From Scilla litardierei (taxonomy: Eukaryota; Streptophyta; Magnoliopsida; Asparagales; Asparagaceae), in contig CM061139.1 in the NCBI GenBank assembly GCA_030789695.1, positions 202,713,641 to 202,777,640 on the forward strand: a stretch of DNA of 64,000 nt. Reading direction: 5' to 3'. Below, piece by piece: positions 33,241 to 45,439 of this stretch. The translations under genes were made by a program, and so were the position numbers. The notes under the pieces are model-generated. The model made no database searches. It had not been told where the DNA came from and worked only from the letters and a program-made list of their open reading frames with translations. Each line of letters begins with the position of its first letter. The first letter of the stretch is position 1.

Positions 33241-36200
33241 CTATAGGTCAGGGAAAAGGTATGTGTAACGTTCTCGCATCTCATCCTCTCGCTCCCAGGT
33301 AGACTCCCCTGGCGAGTCGCGACGCCACATCACTCTGACTAGCTCAATAGTCCTGTTCCTGAAGACTTTCTGGCGTTGATCAAGGATCTCTACGGGTTGC
33401 TGCTCGTACGTCAAGTCTGGACGAACTGCGATCTCTGAGTAGTCCACGACATGACTCGGGTCGCTCACATAGCGACGCAACTGCGAGATGTGGAATACAT
33501 TATGCACTCCCTCTAAGGCAGGGGGTAATGCAAGCTTGTATGCCACCTCTCCGACTCGCTCCAAAATATCGAATGGCCCAATAAATCGAGGACTGAGCTT
33601 TCCTCTTCGACCAAAACGAATCAATCCTCGGTTGGGCGAGATCTTCAGAAAAACATGATCACCGGGCTGGAACTCCAGATGTCGACGCTTTGCATCTGCC
33701 CAATGCTTGTACCTGTCCTGAGCCAGCTGTAGCTTCTCTCTGATGACCCGAACCACATCCACGGCTTCAGTGATTAGCTCAGGACCAACCAACTCTCGAT
33801 CTCCTACATCATCCCAGCTCAAGGGGGATCGGCACTTTCTCCCATACAGTGCCGCGAAAGGTGCCATACCAATGCTAGACTGGTAGCTGTTGTTGTATGC
33901 AAACTCCACCAAATGGAGATGATCTTCCCATGATCCTTTGAAGTCCAGCATACATGCCCGCAGCATGTCTTCCAGTATCTGAATAGTACGCTCTGACTGA
34001 CCATCTGTCTGCGGATGGTAAGCCGTACTAAAACTCAAGTGAGTACCCAAGCTCTCCTGAAGGCTCCTCCAGAAACGAGATGTGAACCTGGTGTCTCTGT
34101 CTGAGACAATGCTGATAGGAACTCCATGCAGCTTCACAATCTCATCCATGTACTTCTTGGCCAATACTTCTGTAGACTGGCCCACTCTGAAAGGAATGAA
34201 GTGCGCGGTCTTGGTCAATCGGTCTACGATCACCCAGACAGCGTCATTCTGCTTTGTACTCTTGGGTAGACCAGTCACGAAGTCCATCGTGATGTGCTGC
34301 AATTTCCACTCCGGAATGGGCAATGGCTGCAACAAACCGGCAGTTCTCTGGTGTTCAGCCTTCACCCGTTGGCACACAATACACTTCGCTACGCTCCGAG
34401 CGACGCTTCTCTTCATGCCATGCCACCAGTAATGCTGTCGCAGATCCTGATACATCTTGGTACCTCCAGGATGTATAGAGTAAGGAGAACTGTGAGCTTC
34501 CTCCAATAACTCATCTCTAATGGCACCAGACGGTACACAGATCCTGTCCTCAAACCTCAAGGACCCATCTGCATGAATCTTGAACTCTGGTCTTTGGCCT
34601 GCCATCACCAGATCTCTAATCTTCCGTAGCTTCTCATCCTCCATTTGAGTAGACTTGATCCTCTCTACCAGGGTCGACTGGATATGCATGCCCATCAAAG
34701 ATGCAGTCATCCCTGGTAGAATCACTTCTATACCCATGTCTCGGATCTCTTGCTGCAACCTCCACTGAGTCGTAAGGGTCATCACTGCTGGAAGACGACT
34801 CAATGCATCCGGTACAACATTGACTTTCCCAGGATGGTACTGAAGGTCAATGTCATAATCTGCCATGAGCTCGACCCATCGTCGCTGACGCATGTTGAGC
34901 TCCTTCTGTGTGAATAGATACTTCAGACTCTTGTGATCCGAGAACACCTTCACGTGCTCACCCAATAGGAAGTGCCTCCAAATCTTCAGTGCAAAAATCA
35001 CTGCCGCCAACTCAAGATCGTGAGTGGGGTGGTTCTTCTCATGGATCTTCAACTGCCTGGATGCATATGCTACGACTCGACCATGCTGATGTAGCACGCA
35101 TCCGAGTCCTTTGCCAGATGCATCACAGAAGACTTCGAATCCTCCTGATCGGTCTGGAATGATCAAGATGGGTGCAGTCGTCAATCTCTTCTTCAGCTCC
35201 TGGAAAGCATCCTCACATGCTTTCGACCAAACAAACATCACATCCTTTCTCGTTAATCGCGTCATGGCTCCCGCAATTTTCGAGAAGTCTTTGATGAACC
35301 TCCGGTAGTAGCCAGCTAGTCCCAAGAAGCTTCGAATCTCGGTCACCGTTCGGGGGACTGGCCAGTTTTGAACAGCGGCTACTTTTTCAGGATCAACAGC
35401 AATCCCTGCTCCGGACACCACGTGGCCCAGAAATGCCACCTCATTCAGCCAGAACTCGCATTTGCTAAGTTTGGCATAAAGCTGGTGTCTTCTCAGGGTC
35501 TCGAGAACCTTCTTGAGATGCTCTGCATGCTCCACGGCATTCTTCGAGTAGATGAGAATGTCGTCGATGTAGACTACAACGAACTTGTCCAAGTATTCAT
35601 ACAATACTTGGTTCATGAGACTCATAAATACCGCGGGTGCATTAGTCACACCAAACGGCATCACTAAGTACTCATAATGTCCGTATCTGGTCCTGAATGC
35701 AGTCTTGGGAACATCTTCATCTTTCACCTTCACCTGATGGTACCCTGTCCTCAGATCCAGCTTTGAATAAACGCTTGACCCACCGAGCTGGTCGAAAAGA
35801 TCGTCGATGCGCGGTAGGGGGTACTTGTTCTTCACGGTGACTTTGTTCAGCTCACGGTAGTCAACGCACATACGAAGGGATCCGTCTTTCTTCTTCACCA
35901 GCAATATGGGAGATCCCCAGGGAGATACACTGGGTCGTATCCATCCCTTCTTCAGTAGATCATCAAGTTGGACCCGCAATTCTTCTAGCTCAGATGGAGC
36001 TAGACGATACGGTCCCTTGGACATAGGCTGGGCTCCTGGCATTAATTCGATGGCAAATTTAAGGGTGCGATCCGGAGGCAAACCTGTAAGGTCGTCTGGA
36101 AACACATCCAAGAACTCTCGAACCACTTCTGGTATCTCGGGCTCAACGTCCATCGCGGCTGCTACTGCTTCGGTCGACTTGGCCTTGTACTTCACCGGTC

Positions 36201-36579
36201 CCACAGATCTGCTCCCACTAATGAACTCGAACTTCGGATGATCAGGGATGTCGAAGGCTACCCTCCTTCGACAACAGTCGATGGTGGCATGGAAAGTTCC
36301 CAACCAATCCATCCCGAATACAGCATCAAAGTTCGGGATATCAATCATCATGAAGTTAACGAATAAAGCTCGCCCACAAATCACCACGGGGCATTGAGGA
36401 TACCCACTGGTCGCCTTTATCACTCCGCCACCCGTATTGACGTTCCAACCGGTAGATAAGGTTGTAACAGGAACGGTATGGGTGCGAACGAATCGACTCG
36501 CTAGAAAGCAGTGTGATGCTCCTGAGTCGAACAAGGAGAGTGCGGGATTCCCAGCTACTAGTACGACACCTAGGTTCAA
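33241..36579 (-). CDS. pol: Gypsy pol polyprotein (protease, RT, RNase H, integrase)
   Basis: An uninterrupted 1112-codon frame. Protease active site DSGAS is at residues 18-22. Reverse transcriptase spans about 190-410 with [10 protein letters not shown] (273-282) and catalytic YIDD at 337-340. RNase H begins near FCDASG (484) and keeps DALSR (591-595). Integrase has the HHCC zinc domain (H695, H703, C733, C736) and core acids D766, D827 and E863, the last two with 35 residues between them. The C-terminal 50 residues resemble a chromodomain, as in chromoviruses that target heterochromatin. The first ATG-like codon is not meaningful: the frame starts just after a stop at 36583-36585, and pol is in a different frame from gag, with about 70 bp of odd sequence between them. 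Confidence 0.95.
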   Translation of the reverse strand: MNLGVVLVAGNPALSLFDSGASHCFLASRFVRTHTVPVTTLSTGWNVNTGGGVIKATSGYPQCPVVICGRALFVNFMMIDIPNFDAVFGMDWLGTFHATIDCCRRRVAFDIPDHPKFEFISGSRSVGPVKYKAKSTEAVAAAMDVEPEIPEVVREFLDVFPDDLTGLPPDRTLKFAIELMPGAQPMSKGPYRLAPSELEELRVQLDDLLKKGWIRPSVSPWGSPILLVKKKDGSLRMCVDYRELNKVTVKNKYPLPRIDDLFDQLGGSSVYSKLDLRTGYHQVKVKDEDVPKTAFRTRYGHYEYLVMPFGVTNAPAVFMSLMNQVLYEYLDKFVVVYIDDILIYSKNAVEHAEHLKKVLETLRRHQLYAKLSKCEFWLNEVAFLGHVVSGAGIAVDPEKVAAVQNWPVPRTVTEIRSFLGLAGYYRRFIKDFSKIAGAMTRLTRKDVMFVWSKACEDAFQELKKRLTTAPILIIPDRSGGFEVFCDASGKGLGCVLHQHGRVVAYASRQLKIHEKNHPTHDLELAAVIFALKIWRHFLLGEHVKVFSDHKSLKYLFTQKELNMRQRRWVELMADYDIDLQYHPGKVNVVPDALSRLPAVMTLTTQWRLQQEIRDMGIEVILPGMTASLMGMHIQSTLVERIKSTQMEDEKLRKIRDLVMAGQRPEFKIHADGSLRFEDRICVPSGAIRDELLEEAHSSPYSIHPGGTKMYQDLRQHYWWHGMKRSVARSVAKCIVCQRVKAEHQRTAGLLQPLPIPEWKLQHITMDFVTGLPKSTKQNDAVWVIVDRLTKTAHFIPFRVGQSTEVLAKKYMDEIVKLHGVPISIVSDRDTRFTSRFWRSLQESLGTHLSFSTAYHPQTDGQSERTIQILEDMLRACMLDFKGSWEDHLHLVEFAYNNSYQSSIGMAPFAALYGRKCRSPLSWDDVGDRELVGPELITEAVDVVRVIREKLQLAQDRYKHWADAKRRHLEFQPGDHVFLKISPNRGLIRFGRRGKLSPRFIGPFDILERVGEVAYKLALPPALEGVHNVFHISQLRRYVSDPSHVVDYSEIAVRPDLTYEQQPVEILDQRQKVFRNRTIELVRVMWRRDSPGESTWEREDEMRERYTYLFPDL

Positions 36580-36601
36580 ACACTAATCTAAGCAACCAAT
36601 G

Positions 36602-37833
36602 CTAATGAAAGAAAAGATATACTAATAATGCAAGAATTATACATGTGATCACTTCGCCGGTAGCCTCGGCCTCTTCGACAGTCATGGTGTAAGCCTGGCG
36701 TCTCAGTGGTGGCTGCCTTCCCTGCTGGAACACCCTCTGCTGTGGAGGTAGTGGTGGACGCTGTGGAGCGATCCCGGTTGGTGCAGCACGGGGAGCTGGA
36801 TCTGGAACCGGAGCTGGAGCTGGAGCACGTGACCTATGATGCGGGCAATTCCTAGCCACGTGTCCAGACTCTCCACAAACCAGACAAAGGCCCAGAAAAA
36901 CTCGACACTCAGATTTGAAGTGTCCAGACTTTCCGCAAAAGTGGCAGACCGGGAGGGCCTGCTGCTGTGGTCCTGGCCTCTTAAACTGAACCTGCTGAAT
37001 AGGGCGGTGCATCTGTGGCCGTCTGCTTGGCCCAGCTTGGGTCGGTGGGGGCCTCGCAGATGCTGCCAGCATGTGTTCTTACTTTTCCTCCTCTTCGACC
37101 ATCTCATGGTTACGAGCAATGGCCAGAACTTCAGCATGTGTGGTCAGGCTAGCACCGACCATCATCCTTCGAATCTCAATATTGAGCCCCTGCTGGAACG
37201 CCGGGCTCGAGTCAAAGCATTTGTAACCATCTCTGGAGCAAACCTGCTGAGCCTGGAGAACTCAGCGTCATACTGATCCACCGTCATCGAACCCTGCTTC
37301 AGGTTGATGAATTTCTTCCTCATCTTGATCGTTGCGTGTGGGGGAAAGTACTGAGCGTTGAAGGTACTTGTAAATACATCCCACGAAATCGGTAATCCCA
37401 AGCGGTCTTCAACCGCCTGCCACCAGTCTCTAGCACCATCCGTCAGTTGCCTCTTGACGACAGCCACCCAGGCTTCTTCTCGAATCTGAGATGCTCTCAG
37501 ATCATCAGTGATGCGCTTGAGCCATTCTTCCGCCTGAAGATGGCTCTCAGTCCCTGCGAAGGTCTTCGGGCTCATCCCTCGAAAGTGATAAGCACTTGGG
37601 TCAGCTCGTTGCTCTCTGTGCAAAGCCTGTTCTAAGGCCTGTCCAAGCTGCTGATGAAGGGCATACATGCCCCGCATGCAATCTTCTGCAGACAACGGTG
37701 CAGTCGGGAATGCTGTTGCACCCGAACCGTTGTTGGCTCCATTGCCAGCATCATTCTGGTTGGGGCCCTCATTCGGGTGGTTGATCCCGGATCCAAAGGC
37801 ACTGTCTTCACTTCCCGAAGTGTTCCTTTCCAT
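36602..37833 (-). pseudogene. gag: Chromovirus gag, broken by frameshift and stop
   Basis: The N-terminal part (37833 down to about 37215) carries the retrotransposon gag core, with HLQAEEWLKRI, ARDWWQAVEDR and NLKQGSMTVDQYDAEFSRLS. The frame is lost near 37215; the homologous continuation (FQQGLNIEIRRMM, THAEVLAIARNHE) is in another frame and then meets a TAA at 37081-37079. The second frame (37072-36602) holds two CCHC zinc knuckles, CHFCGKSGHFKSEC and CLVCGESGHVARNC. The particle protein therefore cannot be made whole from this copy, although pol is open. Its end at 36602 is out of frame with pol. Confidence 0.88.
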
Positions 37834-37929
37834 GGCTTATCTGCATTCCATAAGTTTTGATCAGTCTCATTGAGTATTTTATACGACATATTCTGAACTT
37901 CCTGTATTGTTCATGTGGCTTTTAGCGCG

Positions 37930-37947
37930 GACCTGCATGGGCCACCA
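37930..37947 (-). promoter_or_regulatory. Putative primer-binding site
   Basis: On the element's strand TGGTGGCCCATGCAGGTC begins 4 nt after the 5' LTR. The same 18 nt occupy the same place in the element at 6062-14729. It is not the initiator-Met sequence seen at 25684. Confidence 0.55.
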
Positions 37948-37951
37948 AACT

Positions 37952-40512
37952 TGTAACGACCCACTTACGGGGCCCGTTACTGCTTGGAACATGCACAAGT
38001 CCTGCTAGGCACCAATGAAGTCAACACAGGCTACGTTGCAGAAATACGCCAAAATATTGATAATGAAAGTGGTTTTACAACCTTATTACAACCCAGCAGC
38101 TAACAGGAAAGGAAAATACAACAGAATTCAAACGATACATCAATCCACACTGAAAGCAACATAGCAAATCTCTCACACTCACTCTCAATACACAGGGTCC
38201 TGCTGGTCCTGCTGGTCGTACTCAACCACAAACTCAGCGTCTGCGGCCTCTGGTGCAAACTCCTCGACCTGTGAGATATCTGGCGAGTCCACCACAAAGA
38301 GAAGGGTCGCCAGGATCAGACGTAACTCAAAGTATCTCTATACATGGATATTGAAACAAATATACAAGCATGGCATTTTAAAAGAAAAGAGGTAAAGTAC
38401 GAACAATAATAGTAAGGGAAAATGAGCAGAAAAAGTAAACTTCGCAGTTTTACAGCTATCAACAATTTCTAGCAGTTAAAAATGCAATGATAAAAGTAAC
38501 TATGATGCGAGAGTCTAATTGTGCCTTTACCTAGACTGTGACTTATAATGCGGGGTGCAATGAGCAACCAAGAGGCCACCTCTTACCACGGGTGCTACCC
38601 GGGCGAACTATGCTATGAATACTATGAATACTATGCAATACTCTGTGATCTGTGATGGTTGTCACCGGCTACTATGATGGGTTGCTAGAACCCGCACGGT
38701 GACAACAAAGGCTGGACTAGTCGCTCCCGCACCCTCGCTATTATAAGTTACCCCAAAACCCAGTGTCGGTGCAATTTACTAGAATGTCACATTTCCAGTC
38801 ACAATTTTCTGTCAATCAAGTCAAGTAGACCAATTTTGCTCCCTTTACGATACTGTGCAATTTACGATACGATACCGTGCAATTTTAGCTAACAGTTAAA
38901 AATGGAAAACACTGTGATAATGAAATAAATCTAAGTTGCATGCATTTGTTTTTGTTTTTAAGACACATGCCAAGGGTACGATGAGTTACCAAGTCGCCTT
39001 GTCGTGAAGGCGCGTTTTTGAAAGGCGGTCGGTGTACCTGGTCCACACGTGTTACGAACGAGTTAGCTCCACGAAATAGTAATAGGCTAAGAGGCAAGTT
39101 ACACTAACTTATAACTAATATAATAACCAACTTATAAAACTTAAACTCAAATGATAACATATATATCTATAACTAACTTAAATAATAAGTATCTTATCTA
39201 ACTTATACCTTAAACTTAATATAAAAATTAACTTTACTTTAAACTAATCTTTATATAATAAATATTTCTTATAATAACTCACCCTCTCTTCTTTCTCTCC
39301 CTGTCTCTTTCTCGTTCTTTTCTTTTTCTCGTTTTTTTTGTTTTCGTTGCAGGGGCACCGGAGGGGAGATCAGGGCGGACGGCGACGACGTTCCGAGGGA
39401 GGGGGCACGGTGGCGCAAGGGAGGCGGCCAGGCGATGGATCGGGGCGGCAGGGGGCTCGGGGACGTGGCGACGGGCCTGGGAGCTCGGCGGGGCGGCGAT
39501 CAAGCGGCGGCGGGCGGCGGCTTGCGGGGCTCACGGCGGAAGACGACGGCGGCGGGAGGCGGGATCTGCGGCGCGGAGGGCGGATCGGTGTCGGGATCAA
39601 GGCGGGGGCGGGTTCCGAGGCATGGCGGCTCAGATCCGAGCTCGGGGCGGCATCGGTGACTTCCAGGCGACGAATAGGGCGGTCGTGGCGGACGGCGGCT
39701 CTCGAGGGCGGACGGCGGCGGCTCTGAGCTCGGCGTGGGTGTATGGGCGCGGGCGACGTTGGGGGTTGATGGGTTTGATTTGATTTGAAGATTTGATATC
39801 AATTTTACCCTTCTTCCATTTGATTTTTGGTGGGGTTGTAGGAATGAAGATGATGGTGATTATGTTGGTGCTGTTGGGAGATGGAGAAAAATTGGATGGA
39901 CGAGGAAGAGGTTGAAGAGAGAAGAGATTGAAACGGTTTATCTTTTCTCCTTCCCTGATGCGTGAGTGTTACAGAAGTGTGTGGAGGGATGGTGGCTGAA
40001 GGTGGAGAGTTGAGACGATGCTGCTGTTGATGTTGTTTGTTTGTTCCTGTAGGTTGGTTTAAGAATGAGGGATGGAGGAGACAGATTGAATGCGGGTTGG
40101 TTGATGGGTAGGGGCTGTTGTTAAGGACTTGACGTGAGATGTTGGATCTCACCAACAATTCGGTGGGTTTAAGTGGGGGTAGATCTAGGGTTATGGTAAG
40201 ATTAAAGTAAGATGGTAAGAGTAGTGTAGGAACAGTAATTAGTAAAAAGAACTAGTTTAAAAGCAATTAGTTAATTAGTAATTAGTAGTTTAATAATTTA
40301 ATTTAGTTAAGATAGCAAGTTAATTAGTAATTAAACTTTTAATTAAAAATCAATTATGGTCTAAAGATTTACGCCACGGTAAAACTAAAATATAGATGCG
40401 CTCGCGTCAACGTACGGACGAAAATCCCTCAGACGAAAATAACCGGATCAATGACGTAAAAATACGCGCACACAGCAGTCTAAAACACTACTAAAAAAAA
40501 CAGGCCGTTACA
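37952..40512 (-). repeat. 5' LTR of the chromovirus (2561 bp)
   Basis: Nearly identical to 30644-33202. Visible differences include C/T at 30748/38056, a 2-nt indel near 38346, C/A at 31655/38965 and C/T near 33141/40451. Confidence 0.93.
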
Positions 40513-40517
40513 ATATC

Positions 40518-41115
40518 TATGTATTTTGAAAGAATAGTATATTTTTATAATTATGAATTTTTTTGCAGCTTAAATGAATTATATATTTATAGTTTTATAA
40601 TTTGTAAATTGTAATGAATAATTATTTTAAAAACATCATGATGTGTGTTATGCTTTTTACTAATAAATAAATCAAAATAGTTTATAATTTTAAATAAAAT
40701 TCTAATTTATGAACGTTTTTATTCCTTTTATGATATTTTTATATGTTTTTAAAGATTTTTTAAAAAAATATGTTATAAGAAAAAAAACAAAACAAAAGAA
40801 GAAGAATAAAGAAAAAAGTTGGAAAATTTTGACATACAAAGAGTATACTAGTTTTTAAAACATGTCTAAAGGTTAGGATGGTTTTATGAAACTTTGTTAA
40901 CAAGAGCAATAAACCTAAGCCTTTCTCAAAATAAATAAAGATTTGTGGTTTTTCTAAAGTTCAAGGTAGTTTTTGAAATCAATCTAAACTTTTAGATTTT
41001 GTTTTTGAATTTTGGACGATTATTTCATATCCAAGAATGTTTGAATGCACTTACGAGCGAGATGCCATAAGAGGAAGCAATGGTGCTATGTGTTCCCTTC
41101 ATCGTATTGAGACAT
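40518..41115. other. AT-rich DNA, no supported gene
   Basis: Low-complexity AT-rich sequence. Around 40860-41000 it carries words (aaactttgtt, ctaaagttcaaggtagttttt) resembling the inner parts of the inverted-repeat element that follows. 41038-41117 stays open in one frame but is too short to call. Confidence 0.4.
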
Positions 41116-43029
41116 GGTTAAATTTATGTAAACTACCAAATTCTTTCATGTTTGTCTCTCAACATATTAAATTATGGAGGTTGAAGTAACACTATAAAAC
41201 TTTACCTGTTTTCTCCTATTACTGCCACCTGTCGTCTTGTTATTGGTTAGATAGGCATATGATTTTTTTGAATTAAAGTACCCTTTGTTAAAACCCACAT
41301 TAGTTTCTTTTCTTTTGTTTTTTAGTTTTTAGTTTTGGGTTATTTAGTACCGACCCCCTGTGTTTTCTCCATAATTAGTATCACCCCCCTATGGTTTCAA
41401 TTATTAGTAAGACCCCCCTGATGTATCCAATTTGGACTCCTCCGCCCCCTTGTTTGGAGGGGGCGGGGAGTCCAAATTGGATACATCAGGGGGGTCTTAC
41501 TAATAATTGAAACCATAGGGGGTATTGCTAAATACTGCGAAACCATAGTGTGCCGGTACTAAATAACCCTTTAGTTTTTATAGTTTTTTTCTCCCTTAAT
41601 CATTGAAGCTCTTACATGATTGATGGACTGGGCTACACAGTATTGTTATACAACCGGACAGTTGTATCGGGTCGAGCAACAGAATCGAGCCGGTGGAGGA
41701 GGAAAGGGTGAAGAGGTGGTGGAGTGTGTTTTAGAATTTTTTTTTGGGATGACTATGATGTCGAAGAGGAAGATGATGCAGAGAAGGTAGTGGATTATGT
41801 AGAGGTCGGTGATGATGGTCATGTGATGATGCAGGAGGGGAAAGAGGGGAGGATGAGGGGGTTTTAAGATTTTTTCTGGGGTACGAAGATGTTCAGGAGG
41901 AAAATGATGATAATGATGAGGAGGAAAATGATGATAATGATGAGGAAGATGACGATAAAGAGGGGGAGGTGGATGAGAAGTAAGGCAGCGCGATGATGGT
42001 CGGGTGGCGGAGGAGGAGGACTGGGATGACAAGGAGGAGAGATTAATTTGAGGGTTGTTCTTTTTTTTATTTAATTTCATATTTTTTTAATCCCACAAAA
42101 TAATACTTGGTAATTTTGTGCCTTTTGATTTTTTAAGGGACATATATGACATCCTCTATTTTTGATTTTTTATGCTAATAAGAATTTTGTATTTGTGAGA
42201 ATCACAAAAAAGGGGAAAAACAAAAGAACAATGATTTAAAAAAGAACAAAATAAAAAAAAATCAAATAAGTTGAAATAGTGTTAAAGGTAAAAAATAGAG
42301 AACAGAACATAAAATATTAAAATTTTTGGAGCTCAAAATTGAAATTTTAAAAATAATATTGATTCAAAAATTTCGCCATACTGAAAGAAAAATGAAGATT
42401 TCATAAAATTTTGAAAAAGAACAAAGAAAAAATAAAAACATTAATAGAAAACTCCAGGCCAGAGATAAAGAAATCAACATCATTCATCATCAAATAAAAT
42501 TTAACAAAAACTTAACATATAAATTCCATTAAATTTTTAATGATTATTTAAATAGAAACCTTATTTTTTAAAAAAAATAAAGAAAACTTGTGAAAAAAAA
42601 TAAAAGACACAAAATTGTTAAGATTAAAATAAAACCGTGTAATGTAAAGAGCAAACCAAGATAAGAAAAAACAAAGCGAAAACCACCAAAATAACAATAA
42701 AAGCACAAAATAAACATCACAACAAAAAATGAGAAGATTTAAATAGAAAGATTTTAAAGAAATAACTAATCAGAAAAAAATAAAAACAAGAGAGTAAACA
42801 AAGAAATTATGAAAAAAGTAAAAGTGAAACAAAATGAAAGTTTAGAGTAGTTTTTCGAAACTAAAAATTTGATTAAGATTGAAGGGCAATTTAGTCATTT
42901 TACATTTTCTGTTAATACCATTGTGGTAGTTTTATGAAATAAGGAAAGTTTAATGAAGTTTAATTTCCATAGTTTAATGTGTTTTAAATTTAAACGTAAA
43001 AGAATTTGGTAGTTTATGTAAATTTAGCC
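41116..43029. mobile_element. DNA element with about 90-bp terminal inverted repeats
   Basis: The left end (GGTTAAATTTATGTAAACTA) and the inverted right end (GGCTAAATTTACATAAACTA) match with scattered changes over about 90 bp, including 'ctaccaaattctttcatgttt' against its diverged copy. The interior is AT-rich with a GA-rich, acidic-codon repeat (41870-41990) and no recognised transposase. A MITE is nested at 41337-41569. No target duplication was found. A non-autonomous Mutator-like element is plausible. Confidence 0.6.
41337..41569. mobile_element. Mutator-type MITE, nearly full-length palindrome
   Basis: 233 bp with ends GGGTTATTTAGTACC and its inverse. The two halves pair over almost the whole length, with the apex around 41455 (gtttggagggggcggggag). 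Perfect 9-bp direct repeats tttagtttt flank it (41328-41336 and 41570-41578), pointing to the Mutator superfamily. Its ends differ from those of the 537-857 family. Confidence 0.88.
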
Positions 43030-45340
43030 ATCAAGGCGAACAGGATCTGCATTTTTGTGACTGTGGAAGGGGCCGAAGGGCTCAAGATTCCATCCTGTAT
43101 TGATGTTGTCAAATATTGAAGAAGATTTCAAGGTTTTTTTTCCTGGATCCTACAAAATGGGGCATCACTCTACTTATGCTTACATTACTCTACTTATGCT
43201 TGCATTATCCTTTTGACAGCACATGTTGGGCATGCATTTTCAAGAACAGAGAATACAATATTACTACTTCTATTCAGAACTACACACTCGGTACTGCCAT
43301 TAGGTTTCATATTGCTTACAATTTTTCGTTTTGGGTAATTGTCATTTTCAGCCCCATGAGATCATCCCAGATTGGTGCAACTTGTTTAACTACTCAATTA
43401 AAGATATGCTTCTGAACTTCTGATTTCTTTGTTTGTTTACCTTGAATGGCTTAAAACAATCAACGAGTTGTTGCATGTCCTGTCTAATTCGTTGAGTCTG
43501 AAAAATTCAATACCTGTTGTAGTTTAAAATCTTCTAAGCATCAAATTGCTTTTGTGTTGCCATCAAAATTTCATGGAATTTGCTATTTAAAATTAACTGC
43601 TCCTTGCTGATCATTAGTTTATACGGCTCAACTGCTTAACCTGCTTGTTTGACGCTGACATTTGCCCAAGGCCTCAGCTTTGTTTTAGGAGACCCCTGAA
43701 AGCGGCTCTTTGTATTAAATTAAGAACAGAATCATATTCAATTAGTTTCTTTTTGTAAAGTTTTCTTATTAGGAGCTTTCCTGACGACTGTTACATTGAC
43801 ATTAGTTGCGCCTTGACGTCTCCGCAATGCGAATTTTTTGTTTTGCATCGTTATTTATTTATTCTCGTGTAAAATACAATTTGTCGTCGTCATCCATGCA
43901 ATTGTTATCATCCATTTATCTTTATTTGTTTATTTGTTTATATCGACATTGTATGATGATTCATCCTAAAAGAAGGGTCGTGTAGTTTTACTCTACTATG
44001 CACCCCATCAATTTGTGATACAAATTTGTATTTGCGTCCTTTGGATGTGAGATCTGTTCTTTGCAAAACACCATATTAAGTTGGGTAGATACTGTTTCCA
44101 AAGTATCTTGAATTCCTTGCGTCTATTAAGTCTATTATGTAATGCTAAAATAAACTTTGATCGACATACAATCATATGCAAGCTTGTATGTGTGTGTTGG
44201 TTGGGCCCATTGGGGTGATTGCCCACCTCCCAAAAGTTGCACGTGTGATTGCCCACCCCCCAAAAGTGCGTATCTACTTGCTTTTTTGCAGGAAAAAACT
44301 TATAATAATGACTGACAGCAACAAGCATCTTTTTGCAATTTGCAACATCCACGTTTTGTGTTTTTTTGTTGGCTACATTGGTCTTAATTGTCATGAATCA
44401 ATTTGATGCAAAATGCCAAAAGGACGACGACTTTAGGAATAATACATGGGCCTTTGCAGCCTCTTTTTGTTTCCCTGTCTCAATTTAAACATCTTTCATC
44501 TCATCGCTGAAAGTCGAATGATTTTCAGCCTCAAATACTTGCTACATTCACATTGCTTCCACCGTCGACCTCTATGGGATGGCGAAAAATCCTCTCTTCT
44601 CTTTGAATCTTCGCAGTTCTGCGAGGTAGGGGCCAAGATCTCACTGTCTATCAGTCATCTTCATCTAGTCCTGCCGACCGGAGATCTGAGTATCACTGAG
44701 TATGCTGCCCAAACCTTTTCAAGCCGACTTCGATGACCTTCCTTTAGATATCAACTTAGCTTTGGTGGTGGCCATTCATTTGATTCAACAGAAACTGAAT
44801 ACGATAAACATCCAGTCAAACCTTGCCTCCTCCCTTGTTAATATAGGTTGAGAAAGTTCTATTACTGTGAAACCGTTAAATTTTACTAAAAGCCGAAAGG
44901 CAAAAACATGAGATTAGCGATGCGAGTAAAAATGTACTAGTCATATTCATACATGTCTCAAAGTACTGTGAACATCTATCATTGCATAAAAGAGTGCAAG
45001 TTTGAGACACAACAAAACTCTTCCTACGTTTCTCTCACGCAACCAATCCCCAAAAAAAAAAAAACAGAAATGCCGCTTCATTTGCGTGAGTGGATGATAA
45101 AAAAACTGTTCTAAAAAATAATTACGGTAAATATGTTAGTACTTGCAACAAGACTTTATGTTGCTAATTTCCCCAATTATTGGGATGAAGGCTACGAGAT
45201 GACACACTCATCATTCTAAGCTTTAAAAATGTCATTAAAAATCAACTGCTTGTACTTGTTCACTGAGATAACAGAGATTTAATATAATGCAGTGATTTGG
45301 AAAACGTATATGCAGCATTCTGTAATTTAAGGATTTAAGG
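43030..45340. other. Intergenic DNA; possible short 3' exon at its left end
   Basis: 43030-43119 is open in the plus frame and would read IFVTVEGAEGLKIPSCIDVV close to a TGA stop, which looks more protein-like than its surroundings, but I recognise no family. The rest is AT-rich and without supported genes; frames at 43116-43415, 44008-44394 and 44446-44736 are unrecognised. 45165-45195 holds the inverted 'tccc-aat-attgggatgaaggct' word also seen near 30560. Confidence 0.35.
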
Positions 45341-45439
45341 GGTTGATGGTAATATTGTACCGTGAAAGATAAAGTTAGTTTTGTGAATGAGAATAATATG
45401 TATCGTATGATATATGTGCTATGTCTTCACATGCGACCT

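Larger units (their letters stand above)
30644..40512 (-). mobile_element. Young Ty3/gypsy chromovirus, minus strand
   Basis: Complete 9.87-kb element with LTRs at 30644-33202 and 37952-40512 and a perfect 5-bp duplication atatc (30639-30643 and 40513-40517). gag and pol are encoded on the minus strand, so 37952-40512 is the 5' LTR. By eye the LTRs differ at only about three or four bases and one 2-nt indel (near 31027/38346), so insertion is very recent. pol is open throughout; gag carries a frameshift and a stop. Domain order protease, reverse transcriptase, RNase H, integrase, chromodomain-like end indicates a chromovirus, probably Tekay/Del-like (inference). Confidence 0.95.

Noticed and set aside
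36585..36650. Small intron between gag and pol
   Set aside because: GT and AG candidates exist, but no pairing gives an open junction in the pol frame.
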